The translations under genes and the position numbers were made by a program. This document shows, one piece after another, positions 1 through 7,861 of a stretch of DNA of 64,000 nt. The stretch comes from Roseiarcus sp036513315 (GTDB lineage: Bacteria > Pseudomonadota > Alphaproteobacteria > Rhizobiales > Beijerinckiaceae): the NCBI GenBank assembly GCA_036513315.1, contig DATBZF010000053.1, forward strand, positions 1 through 64,000, given 5' to 3'. The first letter of the stretch is position 1. Each line of letters opens with the position of its first letter. Under the pieces are notes generated by a model. It saw only the letters and a program-made list of their open reading frames with translations, ran no database searches and was not told the DNA's origin.

Positions 1-134
1 CATCGCCCGCCTCGGCGCCTGGACCGGATACTACGGCAAACCAGGACCACGCGTCCTCAATCGCGGGCTGCAGGAATTTCACGCCATCAAATATGGCGCG
101 AAACTGGCCCGCGGAAATGTGTGAATCGAATAGC
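1..134 (+). mobile_element. IS4-family element, right end only (window starts inside it)
   Basis: The first 134 bases match 17683-17816, the right end of the complete IS4 copy. They encode the last 40 residues of the same transposase (ending LARGNV, stop at 122-124) and the terminal inverted repeat reading inward as GCTATTCGATTCACACAT. Similarity to the other copy stops abruptly after position 134, which fixes the element boundary. The flank begins directly with one arm of a GC-rich palindrome (136-179). The left part of the element lies outside the window, so it cannot be judged whether this copy is intact. Confidence 0.9.
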
Positions 135-228
135 CGCAAGCGGGGCGAAGGGAACACGCGCCCCTTCGCCCCGCTTTGCGGGGAGAAGGTGTCATGCGGA
201 GCATGACGGATGAGGGGCAGCGCGACGT
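135..228. repeat. REP-like palindromic repeat, copy 1
   Basis: Two nested hairpins are visible. An arm with GCGGGGCGAAGGG just after the IS end pairs with CCCTTCGCCCCGC (about 161-174). GTCATGC/GCATGAC with a 3-nt loop lies at 191-207. They are followed by GACGGATGAGGGG. The same building blocks recur at 15216-15297, 16279-16333 and, in diverged form, 21727-21915, always between genes. It lies downstream of the dehydratase gene on the minus strand. Confidence 0.75.
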
Positions 229-288
229 TTCGGTGTCGTCTTCAAGCGCGCCTATGCGCGGCTGCCGAGACGGCCACGTTCCGCGCGC

Positions 289-2139
289 CTAGTGATTGTC
301 GCGCGGGATGCCCATCGTCTGGGCGACGCGCTGATATTTGACCGCCGGCTTGAGCACCATGCCGTCCGCGAGCTGGTCGACGATGCCGCGCTGGATCTCC
401 TGCCACGGCGTCTGGCTCGCCGGATGGGGAAAGCCGTGTTTCTCGTAGCTCGCGCGGCGCGCCGCCAGTTCGTTGTCGGTGATCAGCATATTGGCGGTAT
501 GCTTCTTCAGATCGATGCGCACCTTGTCGCCAGTGCGCACCAGCGCGAGGCCGCCGCCGGCGGCCGCTTCCGGCGAGGCGTTGAGGATCGAGGGCGAGCC
601 CGACGTGCCTGATTGCCGGCCATCGCCGATGCAGGGCAGGGCGTGCACGCCTTTCTTGATCAGCGCGGCGGGCGGCTGCATGTTGACGACTTCGGCGCTG
701 CCGGGATAGCCGATCGGCCCGGCGCCGCGAATGAACAGAATGCAATGCTCGTCGATCTTGAGTTTGGGGTCCTCGATCCGGTGATGGTAATCCTCCGGGC
801 CGTCGAACACGATCGCGCGGCCCTCGAACGCCTCCGGGTCCTTCGGGTTGGACAGGTAGCGCTTGCGGAATTCGGCGTCGATGACGCTGGTTTTCATGAT
901 CGCGCTGTCGAACAGATTGCCGTGCAGCACGACGAAGCCGGCGTCCTCCTTCAGCGGCCTGGCGATCGGGAAGATGACATCCGCGTCGCCGCTTTCCTTG
1001 CCCTTGCAATTGTCGCCGATCGACTTGCCGTTGACGGTGAGCGCGTTCTTGTGGATCAGCTTCTTTTTCATCAATTCATTGACCACCGCCGGCACGCCGC
1101 CGGCGCGATGGAATTCCTCGCCGAGATATTTGCCGGCCGGCTGCATGTTGACCAGCAGCGGCACCTTATGGCCGATCGTCTCCCAATCCTCGATCGAGAG
1201 GCGCACGCCGATATGGCGGGCGATGGCGTTGATATGGATCGGCGCATTGGTGGAGCCGCCGATCGCGCTATTGACGACGATGGTGTTCTCGAAGGCTTCG
1301 CGGGTGAGAATGTCGGAAGGCTTCAAATCCTCCCACACCATGTCGACGATGCGCTTGCCGGTCTCATAGGCGATCTGGCCGCGCTCGCGATGCGGGCCGG
1401 GAATGGCGGCGCAGCCGGGCAGGCTCATGCCGAGCGCCTCGGCCAGCGAATTCATCGTCGAGGCGGTGCCCATCGTATTGCAATGGCCGACCGACGGCGC
1501 CGAGGAGGTGACGAGCTCCATGAATTCTTCGTAGTCGATCTTGCCGGCGGCGAGCTCCTCGCGCGCCTTCCAGACGATCGTGCCCGAACCCGTGCGCTCG
1601 CCATTGTGCCAGCCGTTGTTCATCGGGCCGCCGGACAGGACGATGGCCGGCAGATTGACGGTGGCCGCCGCCATGATGCAGGCAGGAGTCGTCTTGTCGC
1701 AGCCGGTCGTCAAAACGACGCCGTCGATGAAATAGCCGTAAAGCGTCTCGACGAGGCCGAGATAGGCGAGGTTGCGGTCGAGCGCCGCTGTCGGGCGCTT
1801 GCCGGTCTCCTGGATCGGATGGACGGGAAACTCGAAGGCGATGCCGCCGGCGGCGATGATGCCGTCGCGCACCCGCTTGGCCAGTTCGAGGTGGTGGCGG
1901 TTGCAGGGCGAAAGGTCGGAGCCGGTCTGGGCGATGCCGATGATCGGCTTGCCCGATCGCAATTCGCCTGGGGTCAGGCCGTAATTGAGGTAGCGCTCGA
2001 TATAGAGCGCCGTCATGCCGGGATTGTCGGGATTGTCGAACCAGAGGCTGGAGCGCAGGCGCCGCTTGCCGTCCTTATATTTGTTGTCCTGGGCCTTGGC
2101 GCCCGGTTTAGACGGTTCGTTCTTGCCGCTCATTGACAT
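289..2139 (-). CDS. IlvD/Edd-family dehydratase, D-xylonate dehydratase-like
   Basis: This 616-residue Fe-S dehydratase is predicted to remove water from a sugar acid to give a 2-keto-3-deoxy acid in the cytoplasm. The cluster and active-site motifs are present: SPCNRHH near residue 83, TTGCDKTTPACIM near 152 and GHCNTMGTAS near 225. The wording through the protein (SLWFDNPDNPGMTALY, GIAQTGSDLSPCNR, RGAGPIGYPGSAEVVNMQPP) closely follows Caulobacter XylD as I remember it, more so than IlvD itself. The ATG at 2139 was chosen because AGGGG lies 5 nt upstream; an in-frame ATG at 2133 is possible. A longer reading frame to 2607 would run through the tRNA-Arg gene and is rejected. A palindrome about 57 bp upstream is a possible operator. 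L-arabonate dehydratase is the main alternative. Confidence 0.88.
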   Translation of the reverse strand: MSMSGKNEPSKPGAKAQDNKYKDGKRRLRSSLWFDNPDNPGMTALYIERYLNYGLTPGELRSGKPIIGIAQTGSDLSPCNRHHLELAKRVRDGIIAAGGIAFEFPVHPIQETGKRPTAALDRNLAYLGLVETLYGYFIDGVVLTTGCDKTTPACIMAAATVNLPAIVLSGGPMNNGWHNGERTGSGTIVWKAREELAAGKIDYEEFMELVTSSAPSVGHCNTMGTASTMNSLAEALGMSLPGCAAIPGPHRERGQIAYETGKRIVDMVWEDLKPSDILTREAFENTIVVNSAIGGSTNAPIHINAIARHIGVRLSIEDWETIGHKVPLLVNMQPAGKYLGEEFHRAGGVPAVVNELMKKKLIHKNALTVNGKSIGDNCKGKESGDADVIFPIARPLKEDAGFVVLHGNLFDSAIMKTSVIDAEFRKRYLSNPKDPEAFEGRAIVFDGPEDYHHRIEDPKLKIDEHCILFIRGAGPIGYPGSAEVVNMQPPAALIKKGVHALPCIGDGRQSGTSGSPSILNASPEAAAGGGLALVRTGDKVRIDLKKHTANMLITDNELAARRASYEKHGFPHPASQTPWQEIQRGIVDQLADGMVLKPAVKYQRVAQTMGIPRDNH

Positions 2140-2195
2140 TTCCCCTGCCAAAACTCGCTCTGCTCGTGGCCCGAAGCGATTGCCCTCTAGCATGC

Positions 2196-2211
2196 TACCA
2201 ATTGTATGGTA
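2196..2211. promoter_or_regulatory. Palindrome upstream of the XylD-like dehydratase
   Basis: TACCA-N6-TGGTA is a perfect inverted repeat 57 bp upstream of the dehydratase start, between that gene and tRNA-Arg. The TGGT/ACCA half-sites resemble operators of FadR-type GntR regulators, which often control sugar-acid genes. No GntR gene is present in the window, so the regulator is unknown. Confidence 0.4.
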
Positions 2212-2277
2212 AATCAACGCCGGTGTTTTTTCCCTGGCTTTCGGGCGCGCCGGCGCCATGGTATGGGCATGGGTTAG

Positions 2278-2354
2278 GCGCCCGTAGCTCAATTGGATAG
2301 AGTATCGGTCTTCGAAACCGAGGGTTGGGAGTTCGAGCCTCTCCGGGCGCGCCA
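2278..2354 (+). tRNA. tRNA-Arg (anticodon TCG)
   Basis: A complete 77-nt cloverleaf with encoded CCA. The acceptor stem is GCGCCCG/CGGGCGC with discriminator G. The D-arm is GCTC/GAGT. The anticodon stem TCGGT/ACCGA holds loop CTTCGAA (anticodon TCG, reading CGA). The T-arm has the TTCGAGC loop with one G-T pair in the stem. It lies divergent from the dehydratase gene. Arg tRNA genes are common integration sites, but no integrase or att duplication is visible here. Confidence 0.95.
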
Positions 2355-2521
2355 AATATTTCAAATACTTATCGGAGACCACGCCCGGGGGAGGGCGGCG
2401 CCAGGACCGTGCGACGGGCTGGGGGCTGGAAAGTCGCACGCTCGCTTGAAAGCGTTCCCCGCCGGAAAGAAAAGGCCGCCAGCCTGAACCGCCGCCCGCC
2501 GCGGATCGACTACGCTCCCGC

Positions 2522-2758
2522 ATGCCCTGGACGCGAAAATTCCCCGAGCCAATCAAACTCAAGAACGGCCGCACGATCGCGACGCTTGGGCAGGCGCGCG
2601 AGCTCATGCTCGCGCTGCCCGAACGCCATCAGATCAGGCCATTCTGGCAATACGCCGCTGAGCTTTTGATCGATGCCGCCGAGCGTGGCGATCGCGCCAG
2701 CGTCGACGACGCGGCGGCGCAGCTCAGCCGGGCACTGGCGGCCGAAGGGCTGCTCTGA
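2522..2758 (+). CDS. Small conserved hypothetical protein (78 aa)
   Basis: A 78-residue soluble protein beginning MPWTRKFPEPIKL and ending RALAAEGLL. The N-terminal part contains a short beta/turn segment (LKNGRTIATLGQARELML), and the rest is predicted helical and acidic. I recall similar short proteins of unknown function in Rhizobiales, often beginning with the same MPWTRKF motif. The start at 2522 has no strong ribosome-binding site. It stands alone, 168 nt after the tRNA gene, and is followed by a hairpin at 2800-2842. No function can be assigned. Confidence 0.6.
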   Translation: MPWTRKFPEPIKLKNGRTIATLGQARELMLALPERHQIRPFWQYAAELLIDAAERGDRASVDDAAAQLSRALAAEGLL

Positions 2759-2799
2759 ATGCCCCGCTCCGGCGCCGCAACCCTATCCGACCTGACCAG

Positions 2800-2842
2800 C
2801 CTTTGCGCTGGCGCTCGCGTGCGCCCGTTGCCAGCGCAAGGG
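2800..2842 (+). terminator. Hairpin downstream of the 78-aa gene
   Basis: CCTTTGCGCTGGC and GCCAGCGCAAGGG form a 13-bp stem (one G-T pair) around a 17-nt loop, starting 41 nt after the stop codon. There is no T-run, so this is a possible terminator or an RNA-stabilising hairpin rather than a classical intrinsic terminator. Confidence 0.4.
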
Positions 2843-2984
2843 CCGCTTCAGCGGCTGCAGGCTGATGGCCAAACACTTGTCATCGCACAAAATCGGTGAT
2901 GAAGTCGGACCTACCGGCAATTCCTCCAAGTTTGCGATGGTATTTCATTGCTCTGCGTATGCGAGTGCGAGGGGATGGTTGTCG

Positions 2985-3578
2985 ATGTTCAAGCGTTGGG
3001 GGATAGCTCAGCTACTCGCGGTCTTTTGGGCCACGAGTTCAATGCAATATTGCGCAGCGCCGGCGACAGCTGCGGAGCAACCCGAAGGCGGCAAGCAGAC
3101 CGTCATTCGAGGAGAAATCGTCGAAAAACACGACCTTCTTTCGGATGCGAACGACCCGTCATCGCCGCAAACGCCCGACATTGAGTGGTCGCACGCCTTT
3201 ACGATCTCCCTCTCGGGCAAAAACCAAGTCTCCGAAGTCTGGAACAATACCCGATTGAGCGTGGCCGGCGGACGCGGCTTCGGCCGAAGAAGGGGTCCCC
3301 TCGCCACGCAAGCCGAGAACAATGGATCGCTCGGCGACACGACGCGCAAGGTCGTCTGGCGTATCCTCGGACCGAAAAAACTGCAGCGAATATTGCCGGG
3401 TGAACACTATCTGATGATCATGGACATCGAAATTGGCCAAGACAACACTTGTCGCCTCGATGCCAAGTATTTGCGACAATCTGGGTTCGTCTCTATCCGG
3501 ATGCCGCGAGCCGACACCGGCGAAATGTCGAATTTCAGTCTGCCGCGCGTCGAAAAGGCCTCGTGCACAATCGAGTAG
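2985..3578 (+). CDS. Secreted hypothetical protein
   Basis: A 197-residue protein of unknown function with an N-terminal export signal: MFKRWG, a hydrophobic stretch AQLLAVFWA, then a likely cleavage site after APATAA. The mature part is polar, contains a GGRGFGRRRG basic loop and a late Cys pair (one in NTCRLD, one in ASCTIE) that could form a disulfide in the periplasm. The ATG at 2985 was chosen because it places the signal peptide at the N-terminus, with GAGGGG 10 nt upstream; an in-frame ATG at 2865 would add 40 poorly structured residues. No neighbour indicates a role. The opposite strand is open over much of this stretch, but it has no recognisable domain. Confidence 0.6.
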   Translation: MFKRWGIAQLLAVFWATSSMQYCAAPATAAEQPEGGKQTVIRGEIVEKHDLLSDANDPSSPQTPDIEWSHAFTISLSGKNQVSEVWNNTRLSVAGGRGFGRRRGPLATQAENNGSLGDTTRKVVWRILGPKKLQRILPGEHYLMIMDIEIGQDNTCRLDAKYLRQSGFVSIRMPRADTGEMSNFSLPRVEKASCTIE

Positions 3579-3660
3579 AGCCAAAAACGGCCCGAAGGGC
3601 GTGGCGCGACGATGACGTTTCGGCAGAGCGACCACCGCGACCTCATAGGGCTGGCCCAGC

Positions 3661-3756
3661 GTCTCGATCGATTGGCTCGTTTTCGGCTTTCTAACGACTG
3701 AACCGAACGCCGAGGTCGCGCCGATCCATCCGAAGGCCATGCCGGTCATCCTGTGA
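3661..3756 (+). pseudogene. Fragment of an SRAP/YedK (SOS response-associated peptidase) gene
   Basis: One frame, ending in TGA at 3754-3756, reads FGFLTTEPNAEVAP then IHPKAMPVIL. This is the conserved segment of SRAP-family proteins (YedK/HMCES), which crosslink to abasic sites in single-stranded DNA. In this family the segment carries the catalytic-site His (IHP). Nothing upstream or downstream in frame continues the fold, so this is a relic of roughly 30 codons. It directly precedes the cyclase remnant. Confidence 0.6.
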
Positions 3757-3816
3757 AAGCTTCGCGCTGGGAACGGTCAATACCGTGTGTTATTCGTATG
3801 AATGGGCGGGGTAGAC

Positions 3817-4159
3817 ATGGCCGAGACTCGGAAGATTGCCGCGATCCCGGCCGCCGATGTCGTCGGATTCAGCCGGATGGCGAGCGCCGATGAGGACCGT
3901 ACCCTCGCGCGGCTGAGATCTTTGCGCGCCGACCTCATCGATCCCACAGTGGCCAGCCAGAATGGCCGGGTGTTTAAGCGCACCGGCGATGGGGCGTTGG
4001 TTGAGTTTCGCAGCGTGGTCGAGGCCGTGCGCTGCGCCTCAACGCGCGCTCGAGATGAGACCGAGTTTTCGGGTTCGCATTTTCTTCGAGATGGGAATGA
4101 TTCAGCCGATCGCCGAAAGATTCGCGGAAGGCGCGCGCCTAGCCGGCATCCCGGAATAG
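3817..4159 (+). pseudogene. Decayed class III adenylate cyclase gene with internal deletion
   Basis: The first ~70 codons read MAETRKIAAIPAADVVGFSR, followed by DGALVEFRSVVEAVRCA, the start of a class III nucleotide cyclase catalytic domain. Reading then breaks after RCASTRA. A second frame resumes with the family's usual extreme C-terminus, ERFAEGARLAGIPE, stop at 4157-4159. Full-length relatives are usually 500-600 residues with TPR or ATPase parts, so almost the whole body has been deleted and the frame shifted. IPAADVVG replaces the usual ILAADVVG. No product is expected to be functional. Confidence 0.75.
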
Positions 4160-4259
4160 TCTGACCGTCAGACAAGAATTGTAGGCCTTCGGTTTGGCCG
4201 AGTTCGCGATCGTCGGCTTGGGCCGTCGGAAAATTAATTTCTACGGGAGGGGGCTAGCC

Positions 4260-5000
4260 ATGACGTTGAAGGTGATTGGGGCCGGATTTGGCCGAACGGG
4301 AACGTGGTCCACTAAAGCGGCGCTCAATGAACTCGGGCTGCCCTGTTATCATATGTCGGAGATCATTCTCAACAAGGAGAACAAGTCTCATCTGAATTTC
4401 TGGCGCAAGGTCGCCAACTCTCCGCCAGGCGCGACGCAAGACTGGCAACAGGTCTTCGCCAAATACCAGGCGACAGTCGACAACCCCGGCTGTTGCGTCT
4501 GGCGCGAACTGCTCGCCGCCTATCCCGGCGCCAAGGTGCTGCTGACCTTGCACCCTCGCGGCGCCGAGGCCTGGTACGAAAGCACGATCGATACGATCTA
4601 CTTCACCGAGAATATGTGGCAGTTCAAGGTGCTGGAATGGCTAACGCCATTCGGACGAAAGTTCGGCGACATGTCGCGTAAATTGATCTGGGAGAGATCG
4701 CTGCAGGGGACTATGTCCGACAAGGCAAAGGCGATAGCCCGTTACAACGCCTACGCCGACGAAGTCAAAGCGGCCGTTCCCGCCGAGAAACTCCTGGTGT
4801 TCAAAGTCGACCAGGGCTGGGCGCCGCTGTGCGCGTTTCTGGGCGTCCCTCAGCCGGCGACCGAGTTCCCGAACATGAACGATCGGGCGGCGATTAAAAA
4901 GACGATCGGCGACGTCATCAAGGGGATGTATATCGTGTTGGCCGGCTATGCCGTCGCCGCCGCGGTCGTGATCTATGGCCTCTATCGTCTGCTTCTCTAG
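4260..5000 (+). CDS. Sulfotransferase family protein with C-terminal membrane anchor
   Basis: A 246-residue protein of the short bacterial sulfotransferase family (Sulfotransfer_4 type), predicted to move sulfate from PAPS to a hydroxylated substrate that cannot be named. The 5'-phosphosulfate loop GAGFGRTGTWSTK is at residues 6-18. The 3'-phosphate region matches LLTLHPRGAEAWYES near residue 95. A C-terminal hydrophobic helix (YIVLAGYAVAAAVVIYGLY) suggests the enzyme is tethered to the inner membrane facing the cytoplasm. The ATG at 4260 has GGGAGGGGG just upstream. It is monocistronic between the cyclase relic and a convergent oxidoreductase. Confidence 0.8.
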   Translation: MTLKVIGAGFGRTGTWSTKAALNELGLPCYHMSEIILNKENKSHLNFWRKVANSPPGATQDWQQVFAKYQATVDNPGCCVWRELLAAYPGAKVLLTLHPRGAEAWYESTIDTIYFTENMWQFKVLEWLTPFGRKFGDMSRKLIWERSLQGTMSDKAKAIARYNAYADEVKAAVPAEKLLVFKVDQGWAPLCAFLGVPQPATEFPNMNDRAAIKKTIGDVIKGMYIVLAGYAVAAAVVIYGLYRLLL

Positions 5001-5184
5001 AAGCCAGGGCGCGTCGCCGTTATCATGCAGGCGTTGCGCGCAATCCTTCGCGCTATCGAGCAGTTCCGAAACCGACGAGACTCTTCGTTGCTGGCGGCAA
5101 GTCATGGCGCAACTCCGTTCGCTGGAGTCGGAAGGCGAGGTCGACGGCATCGCGCCGGCCACGCGTTATTGACGACGAAGCCAG

Positions 5185-5823
5185 CTAGACCAGCGCCTGC
5201 GCCTCCTTCGCCGACACGACCTTGCCGAGCTTTCCGAACTCGTGAAGATCGCCGCCGACCTCGATACGGATTGCTTGGTCGATTCCACCGACGCTTATGG
5301 GCGTGAAGCCGCTTTCTGTAATCAGCTTGGCAACCGCCTTTCCAGCTTCGGGTGAATCCGTGGCGTAGAACAGCACCGCAGGTTCGGGCGACCGATGCGC
5401 CGCCGAGCCCAGGGATTCCGCGCTCAATGTGCCGAACGCCTTGACGACCTGCGCGCTGTGAGGAGCCAGTTCGGCGATGATTTTCCCTGATGATTGATCC
5501 GCGGGGATGATCTTTTTGAAGCCGCCCTTTCCGTCGGGAGCGATCGGATTCGAAGGATCGACGATGATCTTACCGACCAGTTCCTCGCGATGCTCCGTCA
5601 TGAATTCCTTAATCGCCTGAAAGTGGATGGCGAGGACGACGACCTTCGCGTTCCTCAACGCATCAGCAATGGGCATCGGCCTCGCCCTGGCGCCAAGCTT
5701 GGCGGCGAGCTCCTCAGCCTTCGCCAGGCTTCTCTCGGAGATGATGATGCTGTGCTCTCCGTCGGTCAGGTGTTTGGCGAGCCGAGAGCCAATATTTCCG
5801 AGGCCGATAATCGAGGTTTCCAT
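5185..5823 (-). CDS. NADPH-dependent F420-reductase-like oxidoreductase
   Basis: A 212-residue Rossmann-fold protein of the F420-dependent NADP oxidoreductase-like family (NAD-binding domain like 6PGDH/ProC). The dinucleotide-binding loop IIGLGNIGSRLA is at residues 4-15. VVVLAIHFQAI and IIVDPSNPI follow at the positions expected for this fold. In bacteria without F420, relatives are usually NADPH reductases of unknown substrate. The ATG at 5823 follows GGGAG with 7-nt spacing; an upstream ATG at 5847 is less well placed. It is divergent from the LysR gene at 6100, so it is the likely target of that regulator. Confidence 0.75.
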   Translation of the reverse strand: METSIIGLGNIGSRLAKHLTDGEHSIIISERSLAKAEELAAKLGARARPMPIADALRNAKVVVLAIHFQAIKEFMTEHREELVGKIIVDPSNPIAPDGKGGFKKIIPADQSSGKIIAELAPHSAQVVKAFGTLSAESLGSAAHRSPEPAVLFYATDSPEAGKAVAKLITESGFTPISVGGIDQAIRIEVGGDLHEFGKLGKVVSAKEAQALV

Positions 5824-5992
5824 AAGACGACTCCCATCGAGCTTCATGCTTCAAGGCTGAGTCGGGACGAGGCCACCCGCGTCGCCATACCCCTACCCGA
5901 AGCGGCGCTCATTCGCCCAACCGTAAACTTGCCGCGCTCGAAGCTAGTCCCCGTTCGATTTGCGTTTTAGACGGCAAAGCCGGAAATTACAT

Positions 5993-6006
5993 TTCCAAAC
6001 TTGGAA
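5993..6006. promoter_or_regulatory. Perfect palindrome between the LysR gene and its divergent neighbour
   Basis: TTCCAA-AC-TTGGAA is a perfect 14-bp dyad in the 276-bp divergent region, 94 bp upstream of the LysR start and about 170 bp from the oxidoreductase start. A dyad between a LysR gene and its divergent neighbour is the usual place for the regulator's binding site. It does not itself show the exact T-N11-A spacing. Confidence 0.45.
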
Positions 6007-6099
6007 TGATGGCGCCGGTCTTATGAAGGAGACGGCTGCCGGCGCGGCTTCGAGCCATTTCTTGCGAAGTGGCGGCCGAAGCGATCGATCAGGCGACCC

Positions 6100-7011
6100 A
6101 TGATGGATCTGAATTCTCTTGTCGTGTTTGCGAAGGTCGTCAGAGCCGGCAGCTTCTCGGAGGCTGCCCGCCGGCTGAAGATGCCGATCTCGACAGTCAG
6201 CCGACGCATCGCTGAACTGGAGGATCAACTTGGCGTCCGTTTGCTGGAGCGCTCGACCCGCAACCTTCGTCTCACCGAACTGGGCGCAGAGATCCTCGAG
6301 CAGGCAATGCGCAGCGCGGAGCTGAGCGAAACGGTTGAGAGCATCGTTTCGAATCGGCTTTCGGACGTTTCCGGTACGTTGCGCCTATCCGTAATGCCGA
6401 GCGTATCCGAGACGCTGCTGACGCCGCTCATTACGGCGTTCCAGGCCTCATATCCGAATGTGCGCGTTCAGGTCCTCGTCACTGAGCGAATGGTGGACCT
6501 TGTCGCCGAGGGAGTGGACTTAGTATTTCGATTGGGTTCGCTGAGAGACTCCTCCCTCGTCGCGCGCAAGATCCTCACATACCGGCATCAGCTCGTGGCG
6601 AGCCCGTCCTATCTGAATGCGTGCAAGCCGCCTGAACGACCCCAGGACCTCCTGGATCACCGGCTTCTCAGCTTTTCATACTGGAAATCTGAGGGAAGTT
6701 GGACCTTCATTCACAAGAACGGCGAAGACAGGGAGACCTTGACTTTTCAGCCCTATCTTTCAATGAACGACTTCGCCGGCCTGGCGCCCGCCCTGGCCGC
6801 GGGAGGGGGGATTGGGGACCTTCCGCCGATCGTGCAGCCCAATTTCATGAGGGATGGGCGATTGGTCGAGGTCATGCCCGACTGGCGGTTCCGCACCTTC
6901 GATTTGTCCATCGTTCACGTCGGAAGTCGACACATGTCCAAACCCTGTCGTTTGTTCAAGGAGCTCGCGACTGAGATAGCTCCCAGTCTGTTTCCGAACC
7001 TGCCCGGCTAA
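6100..7011 (+). CDS. LysR-family transcriptional regulator
   Basis: A 303-residue LysR regulator. The winged helix-turn-helix occupies residues 1-60 (FAKVVRAGSFSEAARRL, ISTVSRRIAELEDQLG, LLERSTRNLRLTELG). A periplasmic-binding-protein-like effector domain fills residues 90-295. The pattern SVMPSVSETLLTPLITAFQ and DLVFRLGSLRDSSLVAR is typical of the CrgA/AaeR-like subgroup that responds to aromatic or quinone-like compounds; this assignment is by overall feel. Start at 6100 (ATGATGG). Its divergent partner is the F420-reductase-like gene, with a perfect palindrome in between. Confidence 0.9.
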   Translation: MMDLNSLVVFAKVVRAGSFSEAARRLKMPISTVSRRIAELEDQLGVRLLERSTRNLRLTELGAEILEQAMRSAELSETVESIVSNRLSDVSGTLRLSVMPSVSETLLTPLITAFQASYPNVRVQVLVTERMVDLVAEGVDLVFRLGSLRDSSLVARKILTYRHQLVASPSYLNACKPPERPQDLLDHRLLSFSYWKSEGSWTFIHKNGEDRETLTFQPYLSMNDFAGLAPALAAGGGIGDLPPIVQPNFMRDGRLVEVMPDWRFRTFDLSIVHVGSRHMSKPCRLFKELATEIAPSLFPNLPG

Positions 7012-7123
7012 GGGGACTACTGAGCGCGAGAATCGATGGAGCTTCATCCCGGCGTCCTGGATGAAGGGATTGCACATCACCCGGCATGTTCGGCAACACG
7101 GCGCCGTAGCGGCTGAAACATGC

Positions 7124-7375
7124 TCAAGCCGCACGCGTCCCAGGGTTGCGCGCCAATCCCGCGTAGAGGTCAAACATCCGTTCGCGCCACGCGGCGACTG
7201 GATCGTCAGACTCAACGAGCTCGAACGCGCTCGTCGTATACGCCCATTGAAAGACGCTGAACACGGCGTAGTCGGCATAGCTCGGCTCGGCGCCGCCGAG
7301 AAATTGCTTCGATCGGAGGGTCAGCCTAAGCGGCGCAAGAACTTCGGTGCGAAATGGACCGACCAACTCCTCACG
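7124..7375 (-). pseudogene. Glutathione S-transferase C-terminal fragment
   Basis: About 84 codons read as the C-terminal helical domain of a glutathione S-transferase: FLGGAEPSYADYAVFSVFQW, then WRERMFDLYAGLARN. The N-terminal thioredoxin-like domain with the glutathione site is absent. At about 7375 the sequence switches without a gap to an unrelated ATPase fragment in another frame of the same strand. This is a truncated relic produced by recombination. Confidence 0.7.
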
Positions 7376-7488
7376 ACCTCACCGTTGATCCGCAAAACCT
7401 CTCGGCTCGTTGCGAGAACATGAATTCTCGGGCCGGCTCTCAGGATCATTTCCGCCATTCGAGCGGCGTGGTCGTATCCACAGGCGTG
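7376..7488 (-). pseudogene. Fragment of an ATPase-containing regulator (LuxR/cyclase type)
   Basis: A stretch of roughly 37 codons reads AARMAEMILRAGPR then IHVLATSREVLRINGE. This is the signature of the ATP-binding domain found in large winged-helix or LuxR-type regulators and in some adenylate cyclases. Even this piece seems shortened, since the usual DNCEHV motif before it is corrupted. It runs into the GST fragment at about 7375. No complete gene is present. Confidence 0.6.
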
Positions 7489-7498
7489 GCCTGAAGTC

Positions 7499-7663
7499 GC
7501 GCGGATCACAAATCTGGTATCCTTCGAGCCGGATGAGATCGATGTGTATCTGGACGATATGAAACTCGTCGCGGCGCCAGGTCAGAACGTCGTGCCGCAC
7601 GGAATCGACCGGGGTCTCGATCCTGACGAGATGCTGGAGCGCGGCGCACCCGCAGTCAGATAA
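7499..7663 (+). other. Possible short coding relic, unrecognised
   Basis: An open frame ending in TAA at 7661-7663 reads ITNLVSFEPDEIDVYLDDMK and ends DPDEMLERGAPAVR. The amino-acid composition looks like real protein, but there is no start codon with a ribosome-binding site in the frame and I do not recognise the family. It overlaps the edge of the ATPase relic on the other strand. The remaining bases to 7861 (the SDR start) show no gene that I can support. Confidence 0.25.
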
Positions 7664-7861
7664 CGTTCACTAGCATCGCTCCCAGGACCAGGCGGATGAC
7701 GGGGAAAGATGATCGATTACGCCGCACCGACCCTGCCGACCCAGTCGGTTCCGCTGGTTCGGGGCGGCGCCGACAGAGTTGCTGGCGACGCGATTTCCTT
7801 GATTGCCCAGAGACCAAATAGTTCCTGTATCATCGCCTCACCTTATTGAAAGGAAAGACCC

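Noticed and set aside
613..2136. 507-residue plus-strand frame antisense to the XylD-like gene
   Set aside because: It mirrors a well-conserved dehydratase in a GC-rich genome; Asp/Arg/Ala-rich antisense frames of this sort are artefacts.
2140..2607. N-terminal extension of the XylD-like protein
   Set aside because: It would translate through the tRNA-Arg gene and lacks family similarity; the ATG at 2139 has a proper ribosome-binding site.
3159..3749. 196-residue minus-strand reading frame opposite the secreted hypothetical gene
   Set aside because: No recognisable domain or ribosome-binding site. The plus-strand alternative has a clear signal peptide, and the 3' part of this frame lies over the SRAP relic.
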